DNA of 64,000 bases from CAXBGS01 sp963975425 (GCA_963975425.1 CAXBGS010000005.1:446282-510281), one strand, 5' to 3'; positions 36,129-48,086 are shown, numbered from the stretch's first letter. Translations and numbers: made by a program. Notes: a model not told the origin generated them from the letters alone.

Positions 36129-37604
36129 TTAGTTTCGCGAGAAGACTTCACCGAACGGTCGATAGTTGTGATAGGGAACCGCCTTGGCTTTCCAGTCTTC
36201 AACGGCGTTGTCGTACAAAGCTCTCATGCGAACAAGATCGTCCGTCGCGCTAGCATCGGCGGCAAGGTTTTTCATTTCCAGTGGGTCCGCCGTGGTCTCG
36301 AACAACTCCTCGGTTGGTTCGTAATCGCCTTTATCATGCGGCCAATAGATATATTTCCAATCCTTTGTCACAACGCCCAGGCTGTGAACCGCGTCCGGGC
36401 CCCAGACATTGATCAGCGGCAACCAACTGTGAATCGTCGATTGCGGGTCGTCGTATAGCTTCATCAAATCAGCCCCATCAATGGTCTCGGGAACCGATAG
36501 CCCGGCCAGTTTGAGAATCGTCGGTGCAAAATCAACGTTTCCGGTCAGCGCGTCACATCGCAGACCCTTGCCACTATTGTCGTGGCGCGGATCAAATACG
36601 ATCAGGGGAACACGAGAGGATTCTTCATACGGAATCACTTTCGAACCATACCCGTGCGACCCGTTCATAAACCCGTTGTCCGAGGTGTAGATGACAATGG
36701 TGTTTTCAAAGGCACCCGACTCTTTGATCGCGTCGCGAATCATGCCAACCGCAACATCAATCGCATAGATTTGCTGATAGTACAGAGCCATCGTCTCGTC
36801 ATACTTGGTGCTGTAATTCCAGCTGTGAAATCGTTCATACTGTCGGCCAAGTCGACTCTGTGGCGCCAAATGCTCGCCGTTTTCGCGTCCGAAATTGCCC
36901 GGCTTGGTGAACTTAGCGCCGGCATAAACATCGTCGAACCTGGGGTCCGGCTGAACGGGATGATGCGGCGCCTTGAAACTGATCGAAAGACAGAACGGTG
37001 CATCGTCGTCGGCCGAGTCGCGAATAAAATCACGTCCGAATGCACCATACGAAAGCGTCGAATGCGGATATTTGTCCGCGTACTTGATCATCGACTTGTT
37101 TTTGCGCGTGTCATAGGAAGTCTGCCCCGGCCCGCCGCCCCATCGGTCGAAATCTTCCTCGGGCAATTGCCCCTTCCGTTCGGGCGTATCGGTGACTTCA
37201 AACCCGAACTTACCGGCAAACGCCGTTTTGTAACCGGCTTGGCGCAACAACATGGGATATGACTTTTCCCAGTGTGCCGTCATCAACGCGCCATGCTCGA
37301 AATTACAACCGGTTTTGTACTCGTACATTCCCGTCACCACATTGGCACGACTGGCCATGCAGATGGCCGTCGTATCGTAATGGTTGTCGAAAATCATTCC
37401 GTCGGCCGCCAGATCATCCAGGTTCGGAGTCTTTGCGCCGGCAGTGCCGTAGCATCCCATCGAATAGGTCGCCTGGTCGTCCGCCATCAAGAAAATGATA
37501 TTCGGACGGTCGTCGCCGCTAACGTTGCCCGTGGTTGCGAACGCGAGAACCGTGATGACGAAAAGACACGCGAGCGGAACGCGACGACTGAACTTAATTG
37601 ACAT
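36129..37604 (-). CDS. Secreted sulfatase with C-x-A-x-R active site
   Basis: A 491-residue sulfatase with a signal peptide (MSIKFSRRVPLACLFVITVL, cleavage near 30). RPNIIFLMADDQA binds metal. The active-site motif is CMASR with Cys82, having Ala where most sulfatases have Pro; the C-x-A-x-R form is accepted by formylglycine-generating enzyme. The second metal site is VIYTSDNGFMNGSHG. It belongs to a - strand series of four sulfatases with gaps of 80-215 bases, so part of a likely operon. Confidence 0.92.
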   Translation of the reverse strand: MSIKFSRRVPLACLFVITVLAFATTGNVSGDDRPNIIFLMADDQATYSMGCYGTAGAKTPNLDDLAADGMIFDNHYDTTAICMASRANVVTGMYEYKTGCNFEHGALMTAHWEKSYPMLLRQAGYKTAFAGKFGFEVTDTPERKGQLPEEDFDRWGGGPGQTSYDTRKNKSMIKYADKYPHSTLSYGAFGRDFIRDSADDDAPFCLSISFKAPHHPVQPDPRFDDVYAGAKFTKPGNFGRENGEHLAPQSRLGRQYERFHSWNYSTKYDETMALYYQQIYAIDVAVGMIRDAIKESGAFENTIVIYTSDNGFMNGSHGYGSKVIPYEESSRVPLIVFDPRHDNSGKGLRCDALTGNVDFAPTILKLAGLSVPETIDGADLMKLYDDPQSTIHSWLPLINVWGPDAVHSLGVVTKDWKYIYWPHDKGDYEPTEELFETTADPLEMKNLAADASATDDLVRMRALYDNAVEDWKAKAVPYHNYRPFGEVFSRN

Positions 37605-37684
37605 GCATCAACCATTCGAAGACGTGGAATCGGGAATCCACGTATTCTAACGTCAAACAAATACAACCGGGTCGGATCCGCGAA

Positions 37685-39097
37685 CTATTTCTCGCCGGCG
37701 TGCAAGTCTGTCCAGTCCTGATAGATCGGCCGTTCGGTTGCGTCACGTCCCAGCATCCCCGTTGGTTCGGGCGGCAAGGAATTCAGCAGGCGCTGCAGCC
37801 GCGTTCGTGGCGCACTGCTTGCCTCACCCGGTGCAATCACGGATTTTTCGTAAAGATCATTGGGGACGTCGTAGTAACGTCCATCGCGATAAAGTTTGTA
37901 CTGCTGGGTGCGAGCAAACTGACCTGGCGTTTTGTTCCAGTACGGCTGGTAATGGCAGATCACCCAGTCCCGTGGATTGCCCGGTTTTCCCGTCAATTGC
38001 GGCAAAAAACTGAATCCGTCGATGGGATCACCGGCACCCAAACTCACGCCGGCGGCCTCGGCCAGCGTCGGGTAAAAATCGGTAAAGTCGACCAGGTCGT
38101 CAACGACTTTCCCACTCGGCGTATGGCCTTTCCAATACGCGACCAGCGGCACGTGGGTGCCCATGTCCGTCATGCCCCCTTTACCGCCGCGAATGTCCAT
38201 GCCATTCCAGCGAGACGTCAAGCGTGTGTTTGTTCCGTTGTCGGCGGTAAACAGAATAATCGTGTCATCAAGCTCGCCGATTGATTCCATATGCCGAACG
38301 ATTCGCCCGATGATTTTGTCCATGTACTGAACCATCGCAACGAAGTTCTTCTTTTCGTCTTTCTTGGCGGCTTTGTTTGCTTTCGATCGATCTGCGTCTC
38401 CGATCGTATCCGGCGTGGGCACGAATGGATCATGCACCAGTACCATCGGGTAGTACAAGAAAAACGGTTCCTCTTGATGTCGCGTCGCAAAATCGCACAA
38501 AAAATCGCACAACAGGTCAGGGCCAAACTTACCGGCGTTTTCTTCCTTGGTGATTAGTTTCCCGTTGTGTTCAAGTGGCGGATTCCAAAATCGTTCGCCG
38601 CCTTGAGGCCCCTTCTTTTCCAAAGTCACCTGCCACAATAAAGACTCGTCAAACCCGGCCTTAAGCGGTCGCGTGCTGTCGTCGCTGCCGGGCAACGTGT
38701 TGTAAGTTCCGTTCAATTGCCACTTGCCGGCGATCGCCGTTTTGTATCCGGCCGATTGCATCAGATGGCCAAACGTTTTCTCGTCCGGATTCAAGTATCC
38801 AAAGTGCGTATAGTTTCGAAAGCTATATTTGCCGGTCATGATTTCGACACGGGACGGTGTACAAATGGGCGTCGAATAACAGTGTGAAAATCGCAAGCCT
38901 TTCGAGGCGAGTTCATCAATGTTCGGCGTCTCATAGTCTTCTGCGCCATAACAGCCGAACGCTTCCCAACTGACATCGTCGGCCATGATCAAGATGACGT
39001 TAGGCTGCTCAGCCGCCGTCGCAACCAAAGTGAAAAACAAACTAGAGATTACGCCGAACGCGAAAAAGCCAATTGGGTTTCGAGCAGAGTGGCTCAT
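37685..39097 (-). CDS. Secreted sulfatase
   Basis: A 470-residue sulfatase with signal peptide (GFFAFGVISSLFFTLVATAA, cleaved near residue 29). QPNVILIMADDVSWEAFGCY contains the metal-binding Asp pair, and ICTPSR gives the formylglycine Cys79. The second metal site is LFTADNGTNT. Close spacing (80 bases) to the next sulfatase downstream suggests one transcript. The substrate is unknown; the fold matches the large S1 arylsulfatase family. Confidence 0.92.
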   Translation of the reverse strand: MSHSARNPIGFFAFGVISSLFFTLVATAAEQPNVILIMADDVSWEAFGCYGAEDYETPNIDELASKGLRFSHCYSTPICTPSRVEIMTGKYSFRNYTHFGYLNPDEKTFGHLMQSAGYKTAIAGKWQLNGTYNTLPGSDDSTRPLKAGFDESLLWQVTLEKKGPQGGERFWNPPLEHNGKLITKEENAGKFGPDLLCDFLCDFATRHQEEPFFLYYPMVLVHDPFVPTPDTIGDADRSKANKAAKKDEKKNFVAMVQYMDKIIGRIVRHMESIGELDDTIILFTADNGTNTRLTSRWNGMDIRGGKGGMTDMGTHVPLVAYWKGHTPSGKVVDDLVDFTDFYPTLAEAAGVSLGAGDPIDGFSFLPQLTGKPGNPRDWVICHYQPYWNKTPGQFARTQQYKLYRDGRYYDVPNDLYEKSVIAPGEASSAPRTRLQRLLNSLPPEPTGMLGRDATERPIYQDWTDLHAGEK

Positions 39098-39312
39098 GAG
39101 AATTTCTTACCGGGAAGGGAGGGAAGGGCAGGTGGTTTTGGCCGGGTGCGATCAACGACCGAATCACCCACCAGTGAAACTGTCGATCAACGAATTTGCA
39201 ACACCTTTCAAACGCTGACCTTGTCACGGCGACGCGCGGGCGGGTACGTCAAGTTGGATGGCGCATTACGGCCTACCGAAATACGCCGCTGGCGGCAATT
39301 GCCAGACAGTGC

Positions 39313-40992
39313 TTAATGTTTGGCTGTCGCTTTCAGCTGCTTTAGGTGTTCGTACATGTTGAAACGTTTCGGGAAACTGACGCCGTGATTCGTCGCCCAC
39401 GTTTCCCACATTTGAATCATGCGGTCTCGTCGCTTTGGCATTTTATCTGACAAATCGTTTAGCTCGGTGCGATCGGCATCCATATCGTACAACTCCCAAT
39501 CGCTTTCGTATTCTCGCACCAGCTTCCACTTTCCGTCACGGACCGCCGCATTTCCTTCGTGTTCCCAAAATAGCGGCTCCTCGTGAATCAGGCCACGTTG
39601 GCCGGCAATCACAGACGCCATCGACTTGCCTTCACACGTCGGGATACCTTCGGGGTACGCACCGCCAGAGAGTTCGATGAACGTCGCCATAAAATCTTGC
39701 AAATAAGCCGGTTGTCGAACAAAGCCTCCAGCGTCACCGCCCCCATTCGGCCAGCACGCAATCATCGGTGTGCAGGCTCCGCCCTCGTGAACGTAATGTT
39801 TGTACTTTCGAAACGGGGTATTGCATGCGCCGGCCCAGTGCAACCCGATGCGAGGTCCGTCGGTCGTCAATCGCGGAGGATCCTTGATCATTGCCTCGCC
39901 ACCTTTGCCGAATTCGCCGCCTTCCTGGCACGCCCCATTATCAGACAAAAAGAAGATCGCCGTGTTATCGTACATTCCATTCGTCTTCAGGTAGTCGACC
40001 AGTTTTCCAATGTTCTGGTCAATGGAGTCAATGCAGCCTGCATAAGCGGCCATCAACGCGGCTTGCTTTTTACGCTGCTGATTCGTGAGTGACTCCCAAG
40101 TCGGGCCGGGATGTTCTGCCGCGACGGTATCGGCCGGAAACAGTCCGATTTGCTTTTGCTTTTCTTGACGCCGACGCATCATTGCTCTGTAACCGTCCTG
40201 ATAACGGTCTTTGTATTTCAGATAGTCCTTCCACTTTGGCGTGACGGGCCAATGCGGCGCGTTGTACGCCAAGTACAAAAAGAACGGCTGTTCATCGGCC
40301 TTGGTTTCTTCGTCGATGAACTGGATCGCTTTGTCCGTCAACGCGTCGGTCACGTAATAGTCGTCGCCAAGTGATTCCGCATCGATCGGATCATTGCCTT
40401 CGGTCAGGCCACGATCGCCACCGGGTTTGAAATAATTAAACGCTCCGCTGAGGCCTCCGTAGAAGCGATCGAACCCTCGTTGCAGTGGCCAACAGTCTTT
40501 GCGATCTGCGCCCAAGTGCCATTTGCCTGAGATCAACGTGTGGTAGCCCGTTGACTTCAAAACCTCGGCGATCGTTGTGCACTCTTCGTTCAAGTAACCC
40601 TGATACGCGCCAGTGATTCCCAACGGTTGACCGGGAGGCGCCGTCATGTGTCCGATTCCAACCTGATGAGGCTGCAGTCCCGTGATCAAGCTCGCCCGCG
40701 TCGGGCAGCAGCGACCTTGGTTATAGAACTGGGTGAAACGCAGACCGTCCGCAGCAAGGTTGTCGATATTCGGCGTTTCAATCTCTCCGCCGTAACAACC
40801 CAAATCCGAAAACCCCATATCATCGACCAACACGACGATGATGTTCGGCTGTTTTCCCGCTATTCCGGTTGTTGATTCAGCCGCTTCGGCGGCGACCGCC
40901 CGCGGCGCGAAAAGAGCTGTCGCAAGAATCACGATCAGCGGATAGACCGCTGCCTTGACGCGGAACGCGGAAAACAAGAGTGGAATGGGCAA
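39313..40992 (-). CDS. Secreted arylsulfatase-type sulfatase
   Basis: About 559 residues. QPNIIVVLVDDMGFSDLGCYGGEIETPN is the arylsulfatase N-terminal block (first part quoted only), and CCPTR gives the catalytic Cys95 in the context QGRCCPTRASLITG. The second metal site is FFLSDNGACQEGG. The start is uncertain: a TTG at 40992 has GAGG seven bases upstream and yields a normal signal peptide (FRVKAAVYPLIVILATALFA); ATGs at 41079 and 41115 would add an odd non-signal extension. It is the first of the four - strand sulfatases. Confidence 0.88.
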   Translation of the reverse strand: MPIPLLFSAFRVKAAVYPLIVILATALFAPRAVAAEAAESTTGIAGKQPNIIVVLVDDMGFSDLGCYGGEIETPNIDNLAADGLRFTQFYNQGRCCPTRASLITGLQPHQVGIGHMTAPPGQPLGITGAYQGYLNEECTTIAEVLKSTGYHTLISGKWHLGADRKDCWPLQRGFDRFYGGLSGAFNYFKPGGDRGLTEGNDPIDAESLGDDYYVTDALTDKAIQFIDEETKADEQPFFLYLAYNAPHWPVTPKWKDYLKYKDRYQDGYRAMMRRRQEKQKQIGLFPADTVAAEHPGPTWESLTNQQRKKQAALMAAYAGCIDSIDQNIGKLVDYLKTNGMYDNTAIFFLSDNGACQEGGEFGKGGEAMIKDPPRLTTDGPRIGLHWAGACNTPFRKYKHYVHEGGACTPMIACWPNGGGDAGGFVRQPAYLQDFMATFIELSGGAYPEGIPTCEGKSMASVIAGQRGLIHEEPLFWEHEGNAAVRDGKWKLVREYESDWELYDMDADRTELNDLSDKMPKRRDRMIQMWETWATNHGVSFPKRFNMYEHLKQLKATAKH

Positions 40993-41287
40993 AGGATTGA
41001 CCTCAATTTCATGGCGAATCGTGCGTGGAACGATCGGGGAACTCACGCTAAGTGACGAACATTCACTTCGACTGAACATTACACATCGTCGGCCGCCAGT
41101 CTTCAATGAATGCACGCGTCGATCTATTAAGATACTTTATCAGGAACCGACGTTTCCGCGGCAAACGTTTACCCCACGGAACCTCGCCCATGCTAAAACT
41201 TGAGTCGGCCAGCAAGACTGGCGGCGACCCCGCTTCCGTGCACCTCACATTTTGCCGAAACACCCATCCGTGATACGAGACCACGCC

Positions 41288-42868
41288 GTGATACGCTCTC
41301 TATTTGCACTGCCTGTATTAGCACTGCCTGTATTAGCACCGCTCATTGCCCTGTTCAGTACCCAGACCGCTGCGACACTTTCCATCGCCGCCGAACGCCC
41401 TAATATCATCGTCATTTATACCGATGACCAAGGGTACGGCGACGCCAGCTGTTTGAACCCGAACGCAAAATTCGAGACGCCAAACCTGGATCGCCTCGCC
41501 GCCGAAGGAATCACGTTCACCAATGGACATTGCAGTGACACAGTCTGTACGCCATCGCGATATGGTTTGCTTACCGGTCGATACAGTTGGCGTACGACCC
41601 TCAAGACCGGCGTGATGGTGGCCGAGGGAGAATGCCTCATTGCAGACAAACGCGTGACCCTGCCATCACTACTGCGTGACAACGGGTACCACACAGCGAT
41701 GGTTGGCAAGTGGCATCTCGGCATGGACTTCCCCGGCGACAAGGGCAATCGCGATTGGACACAACCTGTCCGAAACATGCCCTTGGACAAAGGCTTTGAT
41801 TACTTTTTCGGAATCCCGGCATCACTGAACTATGGAGTGCTTGCCTGGTTCGAGGGACGCCACGCGAAGGTACCTCCCACAGTTTTCACCGCAAAAAAAC
41901 CAAACAAGCGACACGTTGATTATCGCATCATGCCGCCCTATCAGGACTCACCTGAAGAAACGAAACGAGTCGTCGGCACCAACGGCATGGAGGTCGCACC
42001 CGATTTTGTAGACAACCAATGCCTGACACGATTCACCGATAAAGCGATCCAATGGATGCAGACGAAACGTGAGGATGCCATCGCTGGCAAGCCTTTCTTT
42101 GTCTACCTGCCGTTCACATCGCCACACTATCCGGTTTGTCCACTGCCTGAGTTTTGGGGTCAAGGCGATTGCGGCGGGTACGGCGAGTTTGTGATTGAAA
42201 CCGACCATCATGTCGGTCGCATTTTGCAATTCTTGTCCCAGTCGGGACTCGATGAAAACACCATGGTGATCTTCACCAGTGATAACGGTCCCGAAAAGTC
42301 ATGGAAAGAACGAATCGAGAAATTCAACCACGCCAGCAATGCAATTTATCGGGGCGGAAAACGCGATATTTACGAAGGCGGGCACCGCGTCCCTTTCTTT
42401 GTGCGATGGCCAAAAGGTATCGCTTCGCCAGGACGAACCTTTGACGGACTGGTCGGGCAAACCGACATCCTGGCCACGTTAGCCGACGTGATTGGATCGG
42501 ACGTGCCACGAAATGCAGCCGAAGACAGCCAGAGTTTCGCATCCGTACTCACCAACCCGATGTCGGATCACAAACGATTACCACTGATTAACCATGGCGT
42601 CAAAGGACGATTCGCAATAACCGACGGTCACTGGAAACTGATCATGCCACACCAAAAGCTGCCGTTCGAACTTTACGACTTGTCGAATGACCCTAGCGAG
42701 ACTACGAACGTTTACGCGGAACATCCTGAGATCGCATCAGAATTGAAATCGAAAATTACCAGCATCGTCCTAAACGGACGGACCACAAAAGGTCCGAAAC
42801 AATCCAACGACACCGGATATTGGGACGATTTGACCTGGATCAGCGAGTCCGAGTACTCCAACCACTAG
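41288..42868 (+). CDS. Secreted sulfatase
   Basis: A 526-residue sulfatase, divergent from the previous one across about 295 bases. The GTG at 41288 starts a signal peptide that contains a 14-base direct repeat encoding ALPVL twice; a TTG at 41252 would add 12 residues. RPNIIVIYTDDQGYGDAS binds metal, and VCTPSR has the formylglycine Cys87. The second metal site is IFTSDNGPEKSW. KWHLGMDFPG and the following insert are typical of arylsulfatases. Its stop overlaps the end of the convergent serine hydrolase by four bases. Confidence 0.9.
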   Translation: MIRSLFALPVLALPVLAPLIALFSTQTAATLSIAAERPNIIVIYTDDQGYGDASCLNPNAKFETPNLDRLAAEGITFTNGHCSDTVCTPSRYGLLTGRYSWRTTLKTGVMVAEGECLIADKRVTLPSLLRDNGYHTAMVGKWHLGMDFPGDKGNRDWTQPVRNMPLDKGFDYFFGIPASLNYGVLAWFEGRHAKVPPTVFTAKKPNKRHVDYRIMPPYQDSPEETKRVVGTNGMEVAPDFVDNQCLTRFTDKAIQWMQTKREDAIAGKPFFVYLPFTSPHYPVCPLPEFWGQGDCGGYGEFVIETDHHVGRILQFLSQSGLDENTMVIFTSDNGPEKSWKERIEKFNHASNAIYRGGKRDIYEGGHRVPFFVRWPKGIASPGRTFDGLVGQTDILATLADVIGSDVPRNAAEDSQSFASVLTNPMSDHKRLPLINHGVKGRFAITDGHWKLIMPHQKLPFELYDLSNDPSETTNVYAEHPEIASELKSKITSIVLNGRTTKGPKQSNDTGYWDDLTWISESEYSNH

Positions 42869-43983
42869 TTGTTTTGCTTGTCAGAATCGATCGTTTCCAG
42901 AACTTCGCCTGCCAAACGCTGCGCGATCTGACGAACCTTCTTGGAACGATGATTCGACAACACCGCGACAAAGACCTCTTCGTCGGGATATCGCAGCACG
43001 AAAGAACTGAAACCAGAAACGCCGCCACTGTGCGAGATCGCCTTACGCTCGTTGCTAGTCACAATCCATCCGTACGCGTAGTTTTTCTTTTCAGGCTGAA
43101 ACATTTTCTCATACGAGGCCTTTGGAATCAGCCGGCGGTCATGAAGTGCGCGGTCCCAACGCGAAAGGTCTTCAACGGTGGAGTAAAGGTTACCTCCGCC
43201 AGTCAACATCGGCATATAGAAGACCTTGGAGTTGACGATCTCGTCTGACTGATTGACGTCGTACCCAGATGCTCGCGACTTCAAAATCACTTCCGGCTCA
43301 TCCACGCCGCTGTCAAACATCTTTAGCGGCACAAAAATTTCTTCCCGAAGAAACTCCGCGTAGGATTTCCCTGAGACTTGTTCGATCACTTTCGCCAACA
43401 GAAAATATCCGGTCCCGCTATATGTAAAGTCCGATCCTGGCTTGAACAGCAGCGGAAGTCCGTAAAAAATTTCTAACGTCTCATCCAGACTGTGTGGCTG
43501 CCCCGCGTTCTGAGCGAACCTTGGCACGGACCAGGAGTGCCGAAGCCCCGATGTATGAGTCAGCAATTGATGAATCGTTAGCGGCCGCCACGCAACCGGG
43601 ACATCAGGCACGTGCTTTGCGACTACATCCTCTACACGTAACTTTCCACGAGATTCTAAAATCAAAATCGCCATCGCCGTGAACTGCTTCGTATTCGACC
43701 CGATCCGATGTTTTGTCAGTTCAGTATTCTTGATTTCATGTTCGCGGTTTGCATAACCGAATCCTCTTGACATTAAGGGGCTGCCTCCACGCGTGACGAT
43801 TACGGAACCGTTTAATTGTGAATCTGCTGCGATTCGCTGCAAACGACCTGAAAGCTCTGCATCATTCGCCAAGCCGCTTGTTGTCAACGCCAATAGAAAA
43901 CTGCACGCGAGCAAGATCGTCCCGAGGGCCGAAGAGCATCCTTCGAGAAACCTGTTTGCAAGAATTGCCTGAATCGAACGCAT
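42865..43983 (-). CDS. Secreted serine hydrolase, beta-lactamase class C/DD-peptidase fold
   Basis: A 372-residue exported protein (signal about residues 1-39). The S-x-x-K motif is SNTK in RIGSNTKQFTAM with the nucleophile Ser; the third motif is HSGG in AISHSGGVSGF. The second motif, normally Y-x-N, reads YSG in FTYSGTGYFLL. This points to an esterase or peptidase rather than a true beta-lactamase. GAGGAAAG seven bases before the ATG is a strong ribosome-binding site. It lies among sulfatases, so action on a polysaccharide ester or peptide side group is conceivable but unproven. Confidence 0.88.
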   Translation of the reverse strand: MRSIQAILANRFLEGCSSALGTILLACSFLLALTTSGLANDAELSGRLQRIAADSQLNGSVIVTRGGSPLMSRGFGYANREHEIKNTELTKHRIGSNTKQFTAMAILILESRGKLRVEDVVAKHVPDVPVAWRPLTIHQLLTHTSGLRHSWSVPRFAQNAGQPHSLDETLEIFYGLPLLFKPGSDFTYSGTGYFLLAKVIEQVSGKSYAEFLREEIFVPLKMFDSGVDEPEVILKSRASGYDVNQSDEIVNSKVFYMPMLTGGGNLYSTVEDLSRWDRALHDRRLIPKASYEKMFQPEKKNYAYGWIVTSNERKAISHSGGVSGFSSFVLRYPDEEVFVAVLSNHRSKKVRQIAQRLAGEVLETIDSDKQNN

Positions 43984-44141
43984 GTTACTTTCCTCGAATC
44001 ACTTGTTTACTTTTAACGCAGACAGCATCGTCAACATTGAATCGGCGACCATCACAGAAACGACCGTAAGACCGACCGCTTCGAAATCGCGTCAAACGCA
44101 TCCCGGCAACCGGCCACAAAATGCGGTGCAAATTTGCTGTA

Positions 44142-44531
44142 TCAGAACATCGTGTTGTCGTTTGCTGATGTCTCGGGAATGACCTGTAAAACATCCCAAT
44201 GCTCGACGATTTTCCCATCATCATCGAACCGGAAGATGTCGATCCCGGCATAGTCATCGATTCCCGGCCATCGCTGATAACAATGCAAGACGACGTAATT
44301 GCCTTCCGCGATCACTCGCTTGAACTCAACATACTTACCGGGATACTCGCGCGCCATTCGCTCGAAATAGGCGATGAAAGCTTCTTTTCCATCAGCAACA
44401 TGCGTATTGTGCTGGATGTATTCGTCACCAACGAAACGCTCGACCGCGGCCCGTGGTTTACATTGATTGAACATCAACGTGTAGAAAGCCTGGGCGTTTT
44501 CCTTGTTTCGTTCTAGATCCGTCATGGTCAT
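44142..44531 (-). CDS. SnoaL-like/NTF2-fold protein
   Basis: A 129-residue cytoplasmic protein of the SnoaL-like polyketide cyclase superfamily: helical N-terminus (NKENAQAFYTLMFNQCKPRA), then DEYIQHNTHVADGKEAFIAY and the terminal sheet with GIDIFRFDDDGKIVEHWDV. These small alpha+beta barrels bind hydrophobic ligands or isomerise small molecules. A role in catabolism of an organic sulfate is only guessed from the neighbours. Two ATGs, 44531 and 44525, are available. Confidence 0.85.
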   Translation of the reverse strand: MTMTDLERNKENAQAFYTLMFNQCKPRAAVERFVGDEYIQHNTHVADGKEAFIAYFERMAREYPGKYVEFKRVIAEGNYVVLHCYQRWPGIDDYAGIDIFRFDDDGKIVEHWDVLQVIPETSANDNTMF

Positions 44532-44583
44532 TCAATTTTGAGTCGGGCGCACCACCGCCGGCTGAGCTCGCGCCAACACAATC

Positions 44584-45981
<1,398 letters not shown>

Positions 45982-46775
45982 ATAAGTCGTCTCACTTTTT
46001 GGTTCAGATACTAATGGACTTGCTGGACTGCTTCTCTTCGCATGAGCGCCATGCTCTGGCAATCGCAGCGACGTCGACGTTGCGCTGCCTAGCGAATGCC
46101 GACTTAAATGATAAGGCAAATGCCTTCCCAGCTCAGCTGCGCGGGCTGCCGTGTTTGAATCAAGATTAAGCTGACCGACCACCGAAAGCCACATGCTTCG
46201 CCAAACCCCACCTTGCGGATAGGCCGTCAATGGTATCGCTGAAGTGTTCCAAGCACATCACTTGACAAATTGCCACCAACCTAGAGATAAACTATTCCCT
46301 ATCGATTGGCGGAACTGAAAGCCAAAACTGCATGATGATCAAGGGCTCGCATTTAGAATGGCTGTCTTGATCAAAACGCTATGCGTAAAAACATATCCAA
46401 GTTCAATCCGGATCGCTGCGCAACGAATTAAGCCGGCAGAGTCCATGACCATGCAAGACCCACTGCGTGGCCAGGAACCCGACTCGAACACGAAACAGCC
46501 TTGGTTTCGTTAGCCCGAAGTAACGGATCAAATTCGACGTCCATTCCGTACATCACACAAGCACTTGCACTTGGTGAAGCGAGAGGAGTAGAGGCGAGCA
46601 GGCAGCACGCATTCGTTCGAATCATCGCTTCCTCTTGGTTGCGACGCATGATCTTCATCACCCGCAAGAGTTCCTATGATCAAACCGAATCCACCATGAC
46701 CACTTAGGAATGCCTATCGCCGTTCCAAACCCCGCTCGCAAATTTTTTCGATCGGCACTCTTCCAGCGAGCGTAC
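45982..46775. other. Long gene-free region
   Basis: 794 bases between two - strand genes. Only short, unlikely frames are present. TTGACA at 46263-46268 is followed by TAAACT at a 20-base spacing, too long for a standard promoter. I identify nothing else. Confidence 0.45.
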
Positions 46776-47987
46776 CTATGGTGACATGTGGAAATGCTTC
46801 CTCAAGAATTCCATCGTGTAGTCCCACCTGCGATGATAGAAAGCAAGATCATCCTCGTTCTCGACGGTAAAGACTTCGCAAGGAACACCCGATTCATCCG
46901 CAATCTTTTTAAGCTCAAGACCAAAAATTGGATGATGAATGCCATCCATCGCGTTCTTCACTGCAATGCTGGGATCTTTCGATCTTCGATAAAAGAAGAG
47001 GGTCGGAGGGTCGTCCTTGCTGAAATGAGTCAGCGGTGAGCAGTCCTCGATCAGTCGATATTTCGCGTCTGTGATGTCGCCAACATTCGAAATCGCATAT
47101 CCAAATAGTTGCTGAAGCGCATCTCCTTGCCAAGCATCACCGGGAACGTGCTGCTTGATCCACCGGAAGTCGTAAGACGTTTGCGCATTGAGCAAGATCA
47201 ACGCCGAGACTCGCGTGGATTCACGCAACACAGGATCTTCCGAATCGGGATCGGCACGGTCCGGACTGTATCCGATCCATTGCGACAGCCCCGACCCGGC
47301 AGAACCGCCTCCGACAGCAATTCGAGTCTTGTCGAGATTCCACTTTTTGGCATGATGGCGAATAAACTGCACGGCTCGTGCACAATCATGAAAACATGCA
47401 GGAGCGATCGCCTGTTGACTTAGGCGATAATTCAGCGTCACAAAATGTATTCCGTTTTCAGTGAACGACTTTGCAAACTGGCTGCCTTCCGCCTTATCGC
47501 CTCGCCGAAATCCGCCGCCATGAATCCAGATCATGCATGGCGCAGGATCCTTGCTGTCAGTTTTCGCTAAGTAAACATCTAACACGTTTCGTTCGTGCTC
47601 GCCGTAACGAACATTTTGATCGTCGGGCTCTATCAGTCTACGACCTGCACCGCCGGCAACCTGTCCGCGACTGCGACCCGCAGCAGCTTGCATCCGATTA
47701 CCAGCGTTCTCTTGGTTGCTGCTACCGATTACGCCACCATCCCTCTCAACGCGGATCTCATGCAACTTCTCGGCACCTTGCTTCAGAATCACGATGCCAT
47801 CACCATCGCTATCGAGCTGTTTAAATAAGCGATCGGGCCCCGTGAACTCGGATCGCGTCAGCTTTCCATCGCCGTTCGCATCGTCCTGTTTCATCCGGCC
47901 AAGAAACCGCTCGTTGTTGTTTTGCGCGATTGCACTTGAAAGAAACAGAAATACACCCAAAAGTGCAATGAGCGACCGTAATGCCAT
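46776..47987 (-). CDS. Secreted carboxylesterase with N-terminal EF-hands
   Basis: A 403-residue protein. Signal peptide MALRSLIALLGVFLFLSS, then two EF-hand loops DANGDGKLTRSEF and DSDGDGIVIL (about residues 35-75), then an alpha/beta-hydrolase domain of the hormone-sensitive-lipase type. Its oxyanion loop is WIHGGGFRRGD, the nucleophile elbow GGGSAGSGLS, and a His near the C-terminus (FYHRRWD). Likely an esterase on acylated or acetylated sugars, with calcium-stabilised N-terminus; the substrate is unknown. The ATG at 47987 has AAGG six bases upstream; upstream in-frame ATG at 48038 is less likely. Confidence 0.88.
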   Translation of the reverse strand: MALRSLIALLGVFLFLSSAIAQNNNERFLGRMKQDDANGDGKLTRSEFTGPDRLFKQLDSDGDGIVILKQGAEKLHEIRVERDGGVIGSSNQENAGNRMQAAAGRSRGQVAGGAGRRLIEPDDQNVRYGEHERNVLDVYLAKTDSKDPAPCMIWIHGGGFRRGDKAEGSQFAKSFTENGIHFVTLNYRLSQQAIAPACFHDCARAVQFIRHHAKKWNLDKTRIAVGGGSAGSGLSQWIGYSPDRADPDSEDPVLRESTRVSALILLNAQTSYDFRWIKQHVPGDAWQGDALQQLFGYAISNVGDITDAKYRLIEDCSPLTHFSKDDPPTLFFYRRSKDPSIAVKNAMDGIHHPIFGLELKKIADESGVPCEVFTVENEDDLAFYHRRWDYTMEFLRKHFHMSP

Positions 47988-48086
47988 AACAAACCTTCCC
48001 AAACGAATCCGAATTACCCCTGAGCTTGACGACGTCAAAACTCACCCGATCACGCGATGGCACGGTACCTCTCGGGCACCTGCATT

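Noticed and set aside
46263..46290. Promoter (TTGACA ... TAAACT)
   Set aside because: The 20-base spacing is too long and no + strand gene follows.
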